NCBI GenBank assembly: GCA_027450125.1
Contig: DAIDKG010000119.1
Coordinates: 1-6,002, forward strand
DNA length: 6,002 bases
Origin: Bordetella sp.
GTDB lineage: Bacteria > Pseudomonadota > Gammaproteobacteria > Burkholderiales > Burkholderiaceae_B
Direction of reading: 5' to 3'
The position numbers were made by a program, and so were the translations under genes. Below, in pieces: positions 4,406-6,002 of this stretch. The stretch's first letter is position 1, and each line of letters begins with the position of its first letter. Under the pieces are notes generated by a model that worked only from the letters and a program-made list of their open reading frames with translations, ran no database searches and was not told the origin of the DNA.

Positions 4406-6002
4406 ATGGAGAACAAGCCCATCATGGACGGCACCCCCGCCACGCCGGCAGCACCCGGCGCGCCTATCGCACTGGATTACCGGCTCGATGACAACCTCAC
4501 CCGCACCCAGGGCCGCGTGTTCCTCACCGGTACACAAGCGCTGGTGCGCACGCTGCTCACCCAGGGCAGGCTGGACCGCGAGCGCGGCCTGAACACGGCG
4601 GGCTTCGTCTCCGGCTACCGCGGCTCGCCGCTGGCCGGCGTGGACCTGACCCTGTGGAAGGCGCAGGCCCTGCTGCAGGCCAACGACGTGCGCTTTCTGC
4701 CCGGCATCAACGAAGACCTTGCCGCCACCGCCGTCATGGGCACCCAGCAAGCGGGGCTGCGCGCCGACCGCAAGGTCGATGGCGTCTATGCCATGTGGTA
4801 CGGCAAAGGCCCGGGGCTGGACCGCGCCGGCGATGCCCTGCACCACGGCCACGCGGCAGGCGCCTCGCGCCACGGCGGCGTGCTGATGGTGGTGGGCGAC
4901 GACCACGCCGCCGTATCCTCCTCCATCCCGCATGCCAGCGAGGCCTCGCTCATGGGCTGGATGGTGCCCATCGTCAATCCCGCCTCGGTCAGCGAGTACG
5001 AGACCTTCGCGCTGTGGGGCTGGGCGCTGTCGCGCCACGCGGGCACCTGGGTGGCGTTCAAGGCGATTTCCGAAACCGTGGAAAGCGGCCAGTCTTTCGA
5101 GCTGGCGCCCACGCCGGACTACGCCATGCCCGACGATCCGCTGCTGCCGCGCGAATCGACCGAATACGACACGCGCGGCTTTCTCAGCCTGGCCATCGAG
5201 GAACGCATGCTGCGGCGCCTGGACGCGGTCAAGGCCTTCGCGCGGCGCCACGGCATAGACCGCCTGGCCTGGCCAGCGCCGCGCGCCCGGGTCGGCATCG
5301 TCGCCGCGGGCAAGGCGTATCTGGACACCCTGGAGGCGCTGCAGCGGCTGAACATATCGCAGGAGGCCGTGCGCCTGTACAAACCCGGCCTGACCTGGCC
5401 CATGGATGCCGGGCGCCTGCTCGAATTCGCCGCAGGCCTCTCCCACATCCTGGTGATAGAAGAAAAGGGCGCGGTGGTCGAGAGCCAGGTCAAGGACCTG
5501 CTCTTCAACCTGCCGCAACACCCGTCGGTATGCGGCCGCCTCGACCTGGACGGCAAGGCGATGATTCCGCCGGGCGGCCAGTTGCGGCCCTCGCTACTGG
5601 CCGCGCCGCTGGCCGGCTGGCTGCAGCGCGCGGGCGGCATCGCGGCGTCCGCCGACGCGGGCCTGCAATGCCCGGCGCCCCTGCATAACGAGGCCGACGG
5701 CATGCGCCGGCGGCCCTATTTCTGTTCTGGCTGTCCGCACAGCACCTCGACCAAGGTGCCCGAAGGCAGCCAGGCGCTGGGCGGCGTGGGCTGCCACTAC
5801 ATGGCCACCTGGATGGACCGCAATACCAGCGGCCTGACGCAGATGGGCGGCGAGGGCGCCGACTGGGTGGGCCTCGCGCCGTACGTGGACATGCCCCACG
5901 TCTTCCAGAACATGGGCGAGGGCACCTACTACCACTCGGGCTACCTGGCCATCCGCCAGGCCGTCGCGGCGCGCGCCAACATCACCTACAAGATCCTTTT
6001 CA
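4406..6002 (+). CDS. Indolepyruvate ferredoxin oxidoreductase family protein (fused type), 3' end outside window
   Basis: The frame stays open from ATG 4406 to the edge, giving 532 residues of a protein that in this family usually exceeds 1,100. These thiamine-diphosphate enzymes convert aryl-pyruvates made from Trp, Phe or Tyr to aryl-acetyl-CoA, CO2 and reduced carrier; in betaproteobacteria the alpha and beta parts are often one chain. Visible signatures are TGTQALVR, SGYRGSPL (69-76), INEDLAATA (N102-D104), MWYGKGPGLDR (130-140), GDDHAA (164-169), IEEKGAVVESQ (about 351-361), then FCSGCPHST with C440 and C443, GVGCHYM (C463), and GEGTYYHSG (504-512), which begins the thiamine-diphosphate-binding domain. 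The family's usual residues are present and I see no frameshift. The start is uncertain: ATG 4424 is also in frame and has GGAG 12 nt upstream, while 4406 has no clear Shine-Dalgarno. The first 20 or so residues are Pro/Ala-rich and probably not conserved. The gene diverges from the Lrp-type regulator with a 107-bp spacer, which suggests direct control. Confidence 0.93.
   Translation, partial: MENKPIMDGTPATPAAPGAPIALDYRLDDNLTRTQGRVFLTGTQALVRTLLTQGRLDRERGLNTAGFVSGYRGSPLAGVDLTLWKAQALLQANDVRFLPGINEDLAATAVMGTQQAGLRADRKVDGVYAMWYGKGPGLDRAGDALHHGHAAGASRHGGVLMVVGDDHAAVSSSIPHASEASLMGWMVPIVNPASVSEYETFALWGWALSRHAGTWVAFKAISETVESGQSFELAPTPDYAMPDDPLLPRESTEYDTRGFLSLAIEERMLRRLDAVKAFARRHGIDRLAWPAPRARVGIVAAGKAYLDTLEALQRLNISQEAVRLYKPGLTWPMDAGRLLEFAAGLSHILVIEEKGAVVESQVKDLLFNLPQHPSVCGRLDLDGKAMIPPGGQLRPSLLAAPLAGWLQRAGGIAASADAGLQCPAPLHNEADGMRRRPYFCSGCPHSTSTKVPEGSQALGGVGCHYMATWMDRNTSGLTQMGGEGADWVGLAPYVDMPHVFQNMGEGTYYHSGYLAIRQAVAARANITYKILF

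Noticed and set aside
4295..5521. Minus-strand open frame of 408 codons opposite the oxidoreductase
   Set aside because: It is antisense to strongly conserved motifs and also runs over the regulator's start; the composition looks like a mirror frame and no domain is visible.

Overview
This window looks like ordinary chromosomal DNA from a high-GC betaproteobacterium. The glutamyl-tRNA synthetase, the fused indolepyruvate oxidoreductase and the codon use suggest the Alcaligenaceae, and Bordetella or Achromobacter is my best guess. That assignment rests on remembered similarity, because no search could be run. I see no insertion sequence, phage gene, tRNA, rRNA or CRISPR array.

Layout from left to right: (1) Positions 1-1609, minus strand, hold the first 536 residues of a Pat-like / ADP-forming acyl-CoA synthetase-like protein, which runs off the left edge. 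(2) A 125-bp divergent spacer (1610-1734) follows. (3) gltX (1735-3141, plus) encodes a complete 468-residue glutamyl-tRNA synthetase. (4) An unknown 168-residue lipoprotein gene (3160-3666, minus) converges on gltX with only 18 bp between the two stop codons. (5) The spacer 3667-3839 holds a candidate promoter for the lipoprotein and a strong 31-nt hairpin just past the end of the next gene. (6) An Lrp/AsnC-family regulator (3840-4298, minus) follows. (7) Its 107-bp spacer is AT-rich and packed with inverted repeats. (8) Positions 4406-6002, plus, hold the first 532 residues of a fused indolepyruvate ferredoxin oxidoreductase family protein, which runs off the right edge.

Two parts stand out. 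The Lrp-type gene, its repeat-filled spacer and the divergent oxidoreductase form a plausible self-contained unit: a regulator that senses an amino acid and controls oxidative decarboxylation of the corresponding aryl-pyruvate. The leftmost protein keeps the overall fold order of the Pat/acyl-CoA synthetase family, but appears to have lost the glycine-rich CoA-binding loop, the catalytic-histidine loop and most of the first ATP-grasp lobe, while its reading frame stays intact. That pattern suggests a pseudo-enzyme or a repurposed scaffold. I did not find a clearly new multi-gene system; the rest is housekeeping.
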